This document shows, in pieces, positions 58,110 to 64,000 of a stretch of DNA of 64,000 nucleotides (position 1 is its first letter; each line of letters starts with the position of its first letter). The stretch lies in assembly GCF_900473935.1 (NCBI RefSeq), contig NZ_UCNN01000019.1, positions 362,387 through 426,386 of the forward strand, written 5' to 3'. Origin of the DNA: Synechococcus sp. UW105 (lineage in GTDB: Bacteria; Cyanobacteriota; Cyanobacteriia; PCC-6307; Cyanobiaceae). Position numbers and translations under genes: made by a program. The notes below the pieces were generated by a model, which was not told where the DNA came from, made no database searches, and worked only from the letters and a program-made list of their open reading frames with translations.

Positions 58110-58349
58110 TCACTTGTGGCCCTTGGCGCGAAAGCGATTCGATGGGTTGGTGGCGCCGTGTTTGGTCTTGCGCCCGCTCACGCGCTTGCGCCACAGCTTG
58201 AACGAGGAGGCCTTCATCGATTGGCGCATCACCTCGATCACCTCCTGCTCAGAAAGGCCGAACTGGTATTCGATCGCTTCAAAGCTGGTGCGGTCTTCCC
58301 AGGCCATCTCGATGATGCGATCGAGCTCATCGGGTTCAAAGCTGCGCAT
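58110..58349 (-). CDS. TIGR03643/DUF2805 family protein
   Basis: 79 residues: DELDRIIEMAWEDRTSFEAIEYQFGLSEQEVIEVMRQ (parts RIIEMAWEDRTSFEAIE, FGLSEQEVI) and RVSGRKTKHG. A helix-turn-helix-like N-terminus with the 'I..MAWEDRTPF..I....GL.E..V...MR' pattern of TIGR03643. Function unknown. It ends a minus-strand group with the P450. Confidence 0.85.
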   Translation of the reverse strand: MRSFEPDELDRIIEMAWEDRTSFEAIEYQFGLSEQEVIEVMRQSMKASSFKLWRKRVSGRKTKHGATNPSNRFRAKGHK

Positions 58350-58352
58350 GGT

Positions 58353-59612
58353 CTAGCGCCCTGTTGCGGTCACCATCAGCCCGCTACGGGGCGTGGGGCT
58401 GGGCACCAACTGCAGCGCTAGATCCTGATCAGGCACCAGTTGCAGCTGCACTTTCTGCAGCAGACCAACGGCCATCAGCCGGATCTCCAGTTCGGCGAGC
58501 GCTTTGCCCAGGCAGACCCGTTCGCCGCCGCCAAAGGGCAGCAGGGTTTGATCAAACGATCCATCGCGATGGCGCTGCGGGCGGAACTCGCTCAAATCGG
58601 TGCCGCTGGTGGCTGCTGTTGGCGTGAGCGCCACCTGGATCACGCTGTTTTTCGGCACGGCCACATCAGCCAGCTCAATGGCATGCAAGCTGCGGCGGAA
58701 GAAGCCACCCACCGGTGGGGTTTGCCGCATCACCTCCAGCACCGTGGCATCCAATTGTTCGGATTGTGGTGATGTGACCGCTGGCCACGGGGACGCGATC
58801 ACATCGCTGCGGAGCCACTCCATCACCTCTGGATGCAGCAGCAAGGCGCGGAACAGGCAACTCAGTGATGAAGCGGTGGTTTCGTAACCGGCAAAGAGCA
58901 GCAGCAGTAGTTGCTCGGCCAGGTCGTCGTCATCGAGGGGGATACCGGCTTCATCAAGGCCGCCACTGAGCAGATCAAGGCCGCCTTGGTTGCTGCCTTC
59001 TTTGAGGACCTCCTTGATGCGATGCAGCAGCCGTTGTCTGGCGCCCATGGCTTTGGCAAAGGGGGTGCCGGGGATGGCCAGCGGAATGGAGAACAGGGCC
59101 TTGGTCCAGATCTCAAAATCAGCGAACAGGGCTTCTCGGCTGCTGCTATCCAGACCCAGCACCGTGGTGGCGATCACCGCAAAGGCAAAGCGGCGCATGC
59201 GTGCGGCCAAAGGCACAGGGCCATTGGCTGCGATGAGCTCATCGGCAAGTTCATCAACCAGGCCAATGATTGATGGGGTGTAGCGAGCCAAGGCCGCGTT
59301 GGAGAACAGCTGGCCCACCACGCGCCGGCGAGCTTTATGTCCCGCTCCGCTGCGGTTGGCCAATGAGCGGCTGCCCAGCAGTTTTTTGACGCTCTCAGGC
59401 CACCAGCCCTCCAGCGACTCGCTTTGGCTGAAGAGATCATTGATCGCCCGTTCACCGCGGATGAACACGATCGGCTGGTTCAGCAGCTTGGTGGCGAAGA
59501 CATCGCCATAGGTCTCAAAGCGCCGTTGGGCAAAGCCGGGATCGCCAAAGAAATCGAGGGTTTCTTTCAGGCCGCTCACCGCACCGGTGTTGGGCAGAGG
59601 TTTCGCAGGCAT
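58353..59612 (-). CDS. Cytochrome P450
   Basis: 419 residues. I-helix LLLLFAGYETTASSL (A-G-x-E-T-T), E-x-x-R in LEVMRQTPPVG, and the heme loop LPFGGGERVCLGKALAELE with the Cys ligand. It belongs to the soluble CYP120/CYP110-type group of cyanobacteria. Members oxidise retinoids or fatty acids; the substrate here is unknown. It lies 3 bp upstream of the TIGR03643 gene on the same strand. Confidence 0.9.
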   Translation of the reverse strand: MPAKPLPNTGAVSGLKETLDFFGDPGFAQRRFETYGDVFATKLLNQPIVFIRGERAINDLFSQSESLEGWWPESVKKLLGSRSLANRSGAGHKARRRVVGQLFSNAALARYTPSIIGLVDELADELIAANGPVPLAARMRRFAFAVIATTVLGLDSSSREALFADFEIWTKALFSIPLAIPGTPFAKAMGARQRLLHRIKEVLKEGSNQGGLDLLSGGLDEAGIPLDDDDLAEQLLLLLFAGYETTASSLSCLFRALLLHPEVMEWLRSDVIASPWPAVTSPQSEQLDATVLEVMRQTPPVGGFFRRSLHAIELADVAVPKNSVIQVALTPTAATSGTDLSEFRPQRHRDGSFDQTLLPFGGGERVCLGKALAELEIRLMAVGLLQKVQLQLVPDQDLALQLVPSPTPRSGLMVTATGR

Positions 59613-59716
59613 GGGCCCAGGCGCGCGCAGTGATCAAGTTATCGATTCCGCCCGGTCTGCTGACGCTGACATCCGCCGGCTGGCTGGCTAGCTGTCGTGA
59701 TGGAGACAAGAGGGTC

Positions 59717-59998
59717 ATGGAAGCGAAGTTGCTGGTCATGGTCGTGGTGGCCCATGTCGCCAGTGCCTTTTTCAGCAAAACCATCGCCGGGCAGAAGGCC
59801 CGCAGCAGCAAGAACTGGTTTTGGGCTGGTTTGATCTTTGGTCCGCTGGGATTGATTGCTGCGGTGGGTTTGGCGGACCGCCATCAGATCGTCTATCTGC
59901 GTCACTTGGCTGAAACCCAGGGCTATCAACCGCGCCACAAGTGCGGCGGCAAAGCCAAGCAAGAGTCTGAATCAGCGATCAATGCCTTAGGGCGTTGA
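59717..59998 (+). CDS. Small membrane protein
   Basis: 93 residues from ATG 59717 with AGAGGG just before. Helices at about 3-24 and 33-55 (NWFWAGLIFGPLGLIAAVGLADR); then a basic tail with HKCGGKA. It resembles small hydrophobic 'GLIFGPLGL'-type proteins with an SHOCT-like tail. Function unknown. The next 230 bp (59999-60229) hold no reliable gene. Confidence 0.6.
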   Translation: MEAKLLVMVVVAHVASAFFSKTIAGQKARSSKNWFWAGLIFGPLGLIAAVGLADRHQIVYLRHLAETQGYQPRHKCGGKAKQESESAINALGR

Positions 59999-60229
59999 TC
60001 GCTTCGTGTTGCTCAGCTGGGACAGAGGAAACGGCCGGGTGTCGATGTCGCGGTTGGTCAAGACAACTTGGTCGTCGACGACGAAGGCGTCAAGGCTCAC
60101 GCTCAGCCAATGCGTTGCTTAAAAAAGAGGTCTGCTCGTGTTGTTGGCAGCCCGATCACTCTGCTGGGATTGCATCTGCTGCCAAGGCTTAGGCAGATTC
60201 AAAACTCCTACGACTGAGACGTTCAGGTC

Positions 60230-60853
60230 TTAATCGCCAACCAAGCCGTGCAATGCGGCGAAGGGGTCCCAATCGGCATCGCGGTGCCAGTCGTATTCAG
60301 CGAAGTTGGCTGCCTGCTCGGCGGCCTGGTGGCTGACCAGCTTGGCAATCACCGCCAGCGACATATCAATCCCAGCAGACACGCCTGATGAGGTGAAGAA
60401 CTTGCGGTCTTCCACCCAGCGCGCTTGCTGTTGCCACTGCACCTTTGCGCTTTGGGAGGCCGCCCAGGCAAAGGCCAACTTGTTGGTGGTGGCGCGCATT
60501 CCATCGAGCACCCCCGCTTTGGCCAGCAGCGCGCTGCCTGTGCACACCGAGGTGACGAGTTCGGCTTGCTGCGCACGCTGCTGCAACCAATCGAGGAGCA
60601 CAGGATTGTCGACTTCCCTCCTGGTGCCGATGCCGCCTGGAACGAGAACCACGTCGATGGCTGGCGCCGATTCGAACGAATCGTCGCTGACGCTTTTGGG
60701 GCCCTGGCGGCTGGCCACCACGCCGCCATGTTCTGAGATCAAGCGGATCTCGAAATGGTCAGCTGCCATGCCGAACATCTCCAGCGGCCCAAAGACATCC
60801 AGTAGCTCGAAGTCCTCAAAGAGGACAACGCCAATCGTTCGTTTGGATCGCAT
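60230..60853 (-). CDS. DJ-1/PfpI family protein
   Basis: 207 residues. FEDFELLDVFGPLEMF near the N-terminus carries the Glu/Asp, and VTSVCTGSALLAKAG the nucleophile Cys elbow; SSGVSAGIDMSLAVI is typical of the isocyanide-hydratase/DJ-1-type (AraC-N-like) branch. Activities include glyoxalase, hydratase and chaperone; not decided by sequence. Confidence 0.85.
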   Translation of the reverse strand: MRSKRTIGVVLFEDFELLDVFGPLEMFGMAADHFEIRLISEHGGVVASRQGPKSVSDDSFESAPAIDVVLVPGGIGTRREVDNPVLLDWLQQRAQQAELVTSVCTGSALLAKAGVLDGMRATTNKLAFAWAASQSAKVQWQQQARWVEDRKFFTSSGVSAGIDMSLAVIAKLVSHQAAEQAANFAEYDWHRDADWDPFAALHGLVGD

Positions 60854-61130
60854 TGGTGATCTGGCCGCTCAGTTGCCTGGGGTGACAGCTGTTGTTGTCG
60901 ATGCTGAGTGCAGGCGTTAGACGCGTCAAGATGGTTGCCACTGGCTCGATTGGAGCGCCAGAGTCAATGCTTGCGGGGTTCCCACTCACCCCTCATGATC
61001 AATTCTTCGGCATGCAGCTCGACGCCGTTGGTTTTTCCAGAGTTGATGCCAGCCGATGCCGTTTCACTCGGCGACAGTGATTAGCTGGTGGAGTGGCTGA
61101 AACCCTCCAGACTCAGATCGCTTTGATTCC

Positions 61131-61350
61131 ATGCTGATGGCCACCCAACCAACGCCGGCATCAGTTGACGCTCTTCTCCCCGGCGCCGTGTTTCTTGCTG
61201 CCCTCAGTCTGGGATCGGTTCTGGGTCCTGAAGCCGGTCTGGGAGTCGCTGTTGGCGTTGGCCGTGGATCTCTCTTTTATTTGGTTTTTTGAGCGGCTGG
61301 GCATGGTCGTGGCTGAGTCTTTCCCTCTAAGGCGAATCACAAGGGCATGA
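61131..61350 (+). pseudogene. Small membrane protein gene, frameshifted at a T6 run
   Basis: From ATG 61131 the frame reads MLMATQPTPASVDALLPGAV, a membrane helix (AVFLAALSLGSVLGPEAGLG) and GRGSLFYLVF, then stops at TGA 61290. The stop is made by the T run 61285-61290 followed by GA. With one T less the frame continues ERLGMVVAESFPLRR to a natural stop at 61348. The two parts fit well as one protein of about 72 residues. It may be a real frameshift, a sequencing error, or programmed. Confidence 0.5.
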
Positions 61351-61498
61351 CTCGTGACCGATTGCTTACCCGCCCTGGTTGATCAAGGGCTGTTGAGTTG
61401 TTCGACTCTTGATGAGAAAAGCTCAGTTTTCTTAGTGTTTGGTTGTTTCACCTTTTTCAGAAATTAGGGGTAATTTTTGCCTAAATAGCTGATTTGAT

Positions 61499-63082
61499 AT
61501 GAAGTGCTTTTTATTCGCGGTGATCGGTCTTGGTGTCCTAGCGGCTCCGGCATCGTCAGCAGAGCGACTTAGCTTCCAGCTTGGTGAATTCGAGAGATCC
61601 ATCCCGATCGATGAACTCGCCGACTATGCGGGTGGTCAATCACCAGGGACCGCACTCGCCGATGTTCTGCGTCTGTTTAAACCCTCCGAAAAGCAGGCAC
61701 TTCGCAAGGCTCTCAATCAGTCGGCTCCTGTGAATGCCCTGATGGCATCGAACTTTCTCTCCACTCCCCTGGGTAAGCGAACGGTTCAACAGCTGGCGAA
61801 GCTGATCAATCAGCCCACGGCCGTGGCTGGCAATGCTCTGGCCTCAGCCTTGATCAATGCAGCAGCCAATAGCGACGGTTTGCGTTTGATTGATGTGCTT
61901 CAGGCCTATCCGCTACCCACGATCGCGATTGATGTGAGCGCTGTCGGCTCGCTGCTCCATTCCCTGACCCAAGAGTTCAATCTTCAGAACAAGCTTTATT
62001 CGCGTCTGTCTGAACTGGGAGGAACTCCAGAAACCGGTCCGGACCTTCAAGTCGCAGCGCAACCAGGCAACACTGGTTTTGAGCAGGTGTCCTTCACGTT
62101 CAAAGGTCGCGTCGTCGACAGCGTCAAGGCCGGTGTCTATCTGCCCGAGTCGTCAACGGCCAGTAGCCAGGCACCTCTGGTGGTGCTTGCGCCTGGCTTG
62201 AACACTGACATGAACGCGCTCCTCTACGTCGGGCAGACCCTGGCAAGTCATGGCTATGCGGTTGCGTCTCTCGACTTTCCCTTCACCAGTGCTGACACCA
62301 TGACAGCCGCGATCAAGGGTACAGGTGCTATCCCTCCCGCTAATGCCTGGTATCGCCAGCCGATCACCGTGACTGAACTGATCGATCAGGTCGAGAAGCG
62401 CTGGGGGGACAGGGTCGACACCCAGCGGGTCGGCGTCCTCGGCCAGTCCCTTGGGGGCTATACGGTCACGGCCCTTGCGGGGGCTCAACTGGACTGGCCC
62501 CACCTGGTGCGCGGATGTGAGCAGCTGAATGACCCCAGCACCGTGGTTCTCAACCCGGCCATCATCTGGCAGTGCGTAGCACCCGAACGTGTGGTGAAAC
62601 GAACCAACTTCCGCGATCCCCGCGTGAAGGTTGCTGTTGCGGTGAATCCAGTGACTAATCCGATTTTCAGCAGTCGATCGATGTCTCGTGTGGCGGTGCC
62701 GATGCTCGTGATTGCTGGCATGAATGACGTGTTCGCTCCGCCGGTTTCCCAGCAGCTCACCCCCTTCATCGGTCTTCGCCAGCCAGGCTCGGTGCTTGCG
62801 GTTCAGAAGAGCGGCACGCATCTTTCCTTCTTGGATGCCACCTCAAACCTCCCACCAGTGATCACTGGCCCGGCGCAGTCTCTTGCCCGGCAGGAACTTC
62901 AGGGGATGGCGAAACTGTTTTTCGATCGGCATCTTCTGGGTCAAGCCGGAACACTTCCCCTCGCCCCTGTTGGTAACGGAGCGTTCCAGTCCGGTTCAGC
63001 ACCACTTCCATTGTTATTTCGCTCCTCGTTGACAAGGCAGCAACTCGAGACGGTTGAACCTGGGCTGAAGGAGGTCCCCTGA
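61499..63082 (+). CDS. Secreted alpha/beta hydrolase with DUF1400 domain
   Basis: 527 residues. Signal peptide ends SSA|E. Residues about 22-150 match DUF1400 (FERSIPIDELADYA; RLFKPSEKQALRKAL; LIDVLQAYP). The hydrolase part has LAPGLNTDMN (oxyanion strand), GVLGQSLGGYT with Ser 317, NDVFAPP (acid) and SGTHLSF (His). Family members are exported lipases or dienelactone-type hydrolases of cyanobacteria. It precedes the second copy of the peptide element by about 175 bp. Confidence 0.9.
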   Translation: MKCFLFAVIGLGVLAAPASSAERLSFQLGEFERSIPIDELADYAGGQSPGTALADVLRLFKPSEKQALRKALNQSAPVNALMASNFLSTPLGKRTVQQLAKLINQPTAVAGNALASALINAAANSDGLRLIDVLQAYPLPTIAIDVSAVGSLLHSLTQEFNLQNKLYSRLSELGGTPETGPDLQVAAQPGNTGFEQVSFTFKGRVVDSVKAGVYLPESSTASSQAPLVVLAPGLNTDMNALLYVGQTLASHGYAVASLDFPFTSADTMTAAIKGTGAIPPANAWYRQPITVTELIDQVEKRWGDRVDTQRVGVLGQSLGGYTVTALAGAQLDWPHLVRGCEQLNDPSTVVLNPAIIWQCVAPERVVKRTNFRDPRVKVAVAVNPVTNPIFSSRSMSRVAVPMLVIAGMNDVFAPPVSQQLTPFIGLRQPGSVLAVQKSGTHLSFLDATSNLPPVITGPAQSLARQELQGMAKLFFDRHLLGQAGTLPLAPVGNGAFQSGSAPLPLLFRSSLTRQQLETVEPGLKEVP

Positions 63083-63256
63083 GATCACACTGATGCGCGC
63101 TTTCGCTAGGCAGAATCGTGGGCAGGGAACCTCAACTGAGTGGCGGCAAACGGCATCCAACCTGCTGATCAGCGCTGGCCTTGGTGGCCTCTGCTGCCAT
63201 TCAGGAGTGTTTGATTGCAGTGGGTTTGGGGTGGTGGTCTCTGATTTGTCCCTGGC

Positions 63257-63450
63257 TTTTTGTGCACGTGGAGCGGATGGTGTGCAAATGGAGCCCATGG
63301 TTGTTCGCTGCTAAGAGAGAGTCGGTGCTTTAGGGACTCATCCCATCACCAGAGCTGCACCAGAAGTTGGCAGGAGGCTCACCAGAGCAGTGGAGTGTGG
63401 TTCACCAGAGCAGCTGAGATCTTGAAGGAGTCGAGGGGGCACATCACCCA
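63257..63450 (+). repeat. Peptide-gene leader element, copy 2
   Basis: Second copy of the element, before the peptide at 63519. Gap-free with copy 1 over 185 nt. From 63346 to 63441 it is base-for-base identical to copy 3. GACTC/GAGTC pairing is kept; the C-run is shorter (TCCC) but can still meet GGGGG. The four CACCAGA motifs are at 63347, 63358, 63380 and 63403, again 11, 22 and 23 nt apart. Confidence 0.85.
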
Positions 63451-63454
63451 CTCA

Positions 63455-63509
63455 ACTCACTCACTCACTCACTCACTCACTCACTCACTCACTCACTCAC
63501 TCACTCACT
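63455..63509 (+). repeat. (ACTC)13 microsatellite in the 5' UTR
   Basis: Thirteen perfect ACTC units plus ACT, ending 9 nt before the ATG of the second peptide. Copy 1 has only a few imperfect ACTC/CAACTC units here. Such tetranucleotide runs change length easily by slippage. Confidence 0.9.
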
Positions 63510-63518
63510 TTTAAACCC

Positions 63519-63674
63519 ATGACCACTTCAAACTATGCCCAGTCTGACTTCAGTGCTGATGATCAGATTGTTGAACTGACGGAAGCCCAACTGGAGGCCG
63601 TGGAAGGCGGCGGTGTCGCCGGAGTCGTTGGAGGGATGGCAATTCGTTATCTCATCGGCAGGCTTTTTGGCTGA
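63519..63674 (+). CDS. Double-glycine leader peptide with GxxxG core
   Basis: 51 residues. Leader DDQIVELTEAQLEAVEGG (the L.EAQLEAVEGG block is the C39-type signature), cut predicted after Gly 31. The core of about 20 residues, GVAGVVGGMAIRYLIGRLFG, is hydrophobic with GxxxG spacing and two Arg, like one chain of a two-peptide (class IIb) bacteriocin. No Shine-Dalgarno site; preceded by the ACTC repeat. An intrinsic terminator follows at 63733. Confidence 0.8.
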   Translation: MTTSNYAQSDFSADDQIVELTEAQLEAVEGGGVAGVVGGMAIRYLIGRLFG

Positions 63675-63732
63675 TTCGCGGATCTGTTGCATGCCTATGT
63701 TTTGTTGACGGAAGGCAAGCTTGCAAGCAAAC

Positions 63733-63762
63733 AAAAAGCCCCGCTTTGAGCGGGGTTTTTTG
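63733..63762 (+). terminator. Intrinsic terminator after peptide 2
   Basis: AAAAAG-CCCCGC-TTTGA-GCGGGG-TTTTTT. Strong, and it separates peptide 2 from the third element. Confidence 0.9.
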
Positions 63763-63810
63763 TTGTCTGTATGCGTTGTCCGCCGAGGCTTTGACTGGGG
63801 TTTAAGTCTT

Positions 63811-63921
63811 TCACCAGAGCTGCACCAGAAGTTGGCAGGAGGCTCACCAGAGCAGTGGAGTGTGGTTCACCAGAGCAGCTGAGATCTTGAAGGAGTCGAG
63901 GGGGCAACACCCCCCCCATCT
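63811..63921 (+). repeat. Peptide-gene leader element, copy 3 (5'-truncated)
   Basis: 63811-63906 is identical in all 96 bases to 63346-63441. The 5' third of the element (TTTTTGTGC ... GGACTC) is absent; upstream is GGGGTTTAAGTCTT. The 3' end GGGGGCAACACCCCC forms a perfect 5-bp hairpin, the best of the three copies. Confidence 0.9.
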
Positions 63922-63941
63922 GAAATCACTCCTCTAAGCAA

Positions 63942-64000
63942 ATGACCAACACCACTCGCTCCACATTCACGCCTTCCGCTCAGTTCATCGAAGCCGGAGA
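63942..64000 (+). CDS. Third peptide gene, cut by the window end
   Basis: ATG 63942 follows the third element by 35 nt. Visible residues are MTNTTRSTFTPSAQFIEAG; the frame is open to the last base. A leader-like, Thr/Ser-rich start similar in its first residues (MTN) to the peptide at 19856. Whether it has a GG site lies outside the window. Confidence 0.6.
   Translation, partial: MTNTTRSTFTPSAQFIEAG

Noticed and set aside
59987..60100. 37-codon minus-strand frame starting at GTG 60100 (MSLDAFVVDDQVVLTNRD)
   Set aside because: The sequence looks protein-like and may be a remnant, but it is short, overlaps the end of the plus-strand gene and has no ribosome site.
60892..61080. Plus-strand frame of 62 codons
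   Set aside because: Low-quality composition and overlap with the promoter of the DJ-1 gene; no family.
63451..63510. ACTC run as a CRISPR-like repeat array
   Set aside because: It is a pure tetranucleotide microsatellite without spacers; no other direct repeat with regular unique spacers was seen.
1..64000. tRNA, rRNA, tmRNA or other housekeeping RNA genes
   Set aside because: I looked for T-loop GTTCGA-type motifs in cloverleaf context and for long rRNA-like stretches and found none that fit. A covariance search would settle it.

Overview
The window reads as a chromosomal segment of a marine picocyanobacterium, most likely a Synechococcus. This rests on gene content: two small cytochrome c6 genes, a high-light-inducible one-helix protein, an SLH-domain porin of the cyanobacterial iron-porin type, a single-RRM RNA-binding protein, a PaO-type Rieske oxygenase, a carotenoid-isomerase-like flavoprotein, and families largely confined to cyanobacteria (DUF1651, DUF1830, DUF3721, DUF4278, DUF1499, Nif11). 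Genes are small, densely packed and on both strands. The HIP1 octamer GCGATCGC occurs, for example at 1408, 18761 and 29251. I found no rRNA or tRNA gene, no insertion sequence and no CRISPR array.

Layout. 0-7.4 kb: CrtH-like flavoprotein, small conserved proteins, a methyltransferase, an NAD(P)-binding protein, a bestrophin-type channel. 7.6-9.8 kb: lower-GC patch of tiny membrane proteins and a TPR lipoprotein. 9.8-18.7 kb: Rieske oxygenase with coupled cupin, a glutathione transferase, a 3-hydroxyisobutyrate-dehydrogenase-like enzyme, Hli, NTF2-like and hydrolase genes, a tandem GNAT. 19-26 kb: small secreted and membrane proteins, a double-glycine peptide on the minus strand, a Nif11 protein, a SRAP (HMCES/YedK) protein. 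26-29.4 kb: a manganese-type ABC importer split by about 600 bp of non-conserved DNA. 29.4-37.4 kb: two cytochrome c6 genes, OsmC, RsmE, a cobalamin riboswitch driving a HupE-type transporter, a porin, an RRM protein. 37.8-43.3 kb: two minus-strand operons (COG0523 GTPase with two phosphatase-like proteins; MgsA/lipid-kinase fusion with a metallophosphoesterase). 44-53.4 kb: flavoprotein, Fe-alcohol dehydrogenase, beta-propeller and SDR genes, a large calpain-like protease and a serine hydrolase. 53.4-64 kb: accessory zone with gene fragments, a low-GC CMD/cupin pair, a P450, a DJ-1 protein, a secreted hydrolase, and the peptide system below.

The most unusual content is a set of short double-glycine-leader peptide genes (55569, 63519, probably 63942, plus 19856 on the minus strand). 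The three on the plus strand sit behind copies of one long non-coding element. Two copies are collinear without gaps over 185 nt, and the third matches one of these base for base over 96 nt. The element holds four CACCAGA repeats spaced 11, 22 and 23 nt apart and could fold into competing structures. The unlinked peptide at 19856 and the calpain-like protease at 51971 share an almost identical CRP-type palindrome at nearly the same distance from their starts, which may tie peptide and protease to one regulator.

Several genes look freshly broken by small indels (about 8.17, 57.7 and 61.29 kb) or truncated (53.5 kb).
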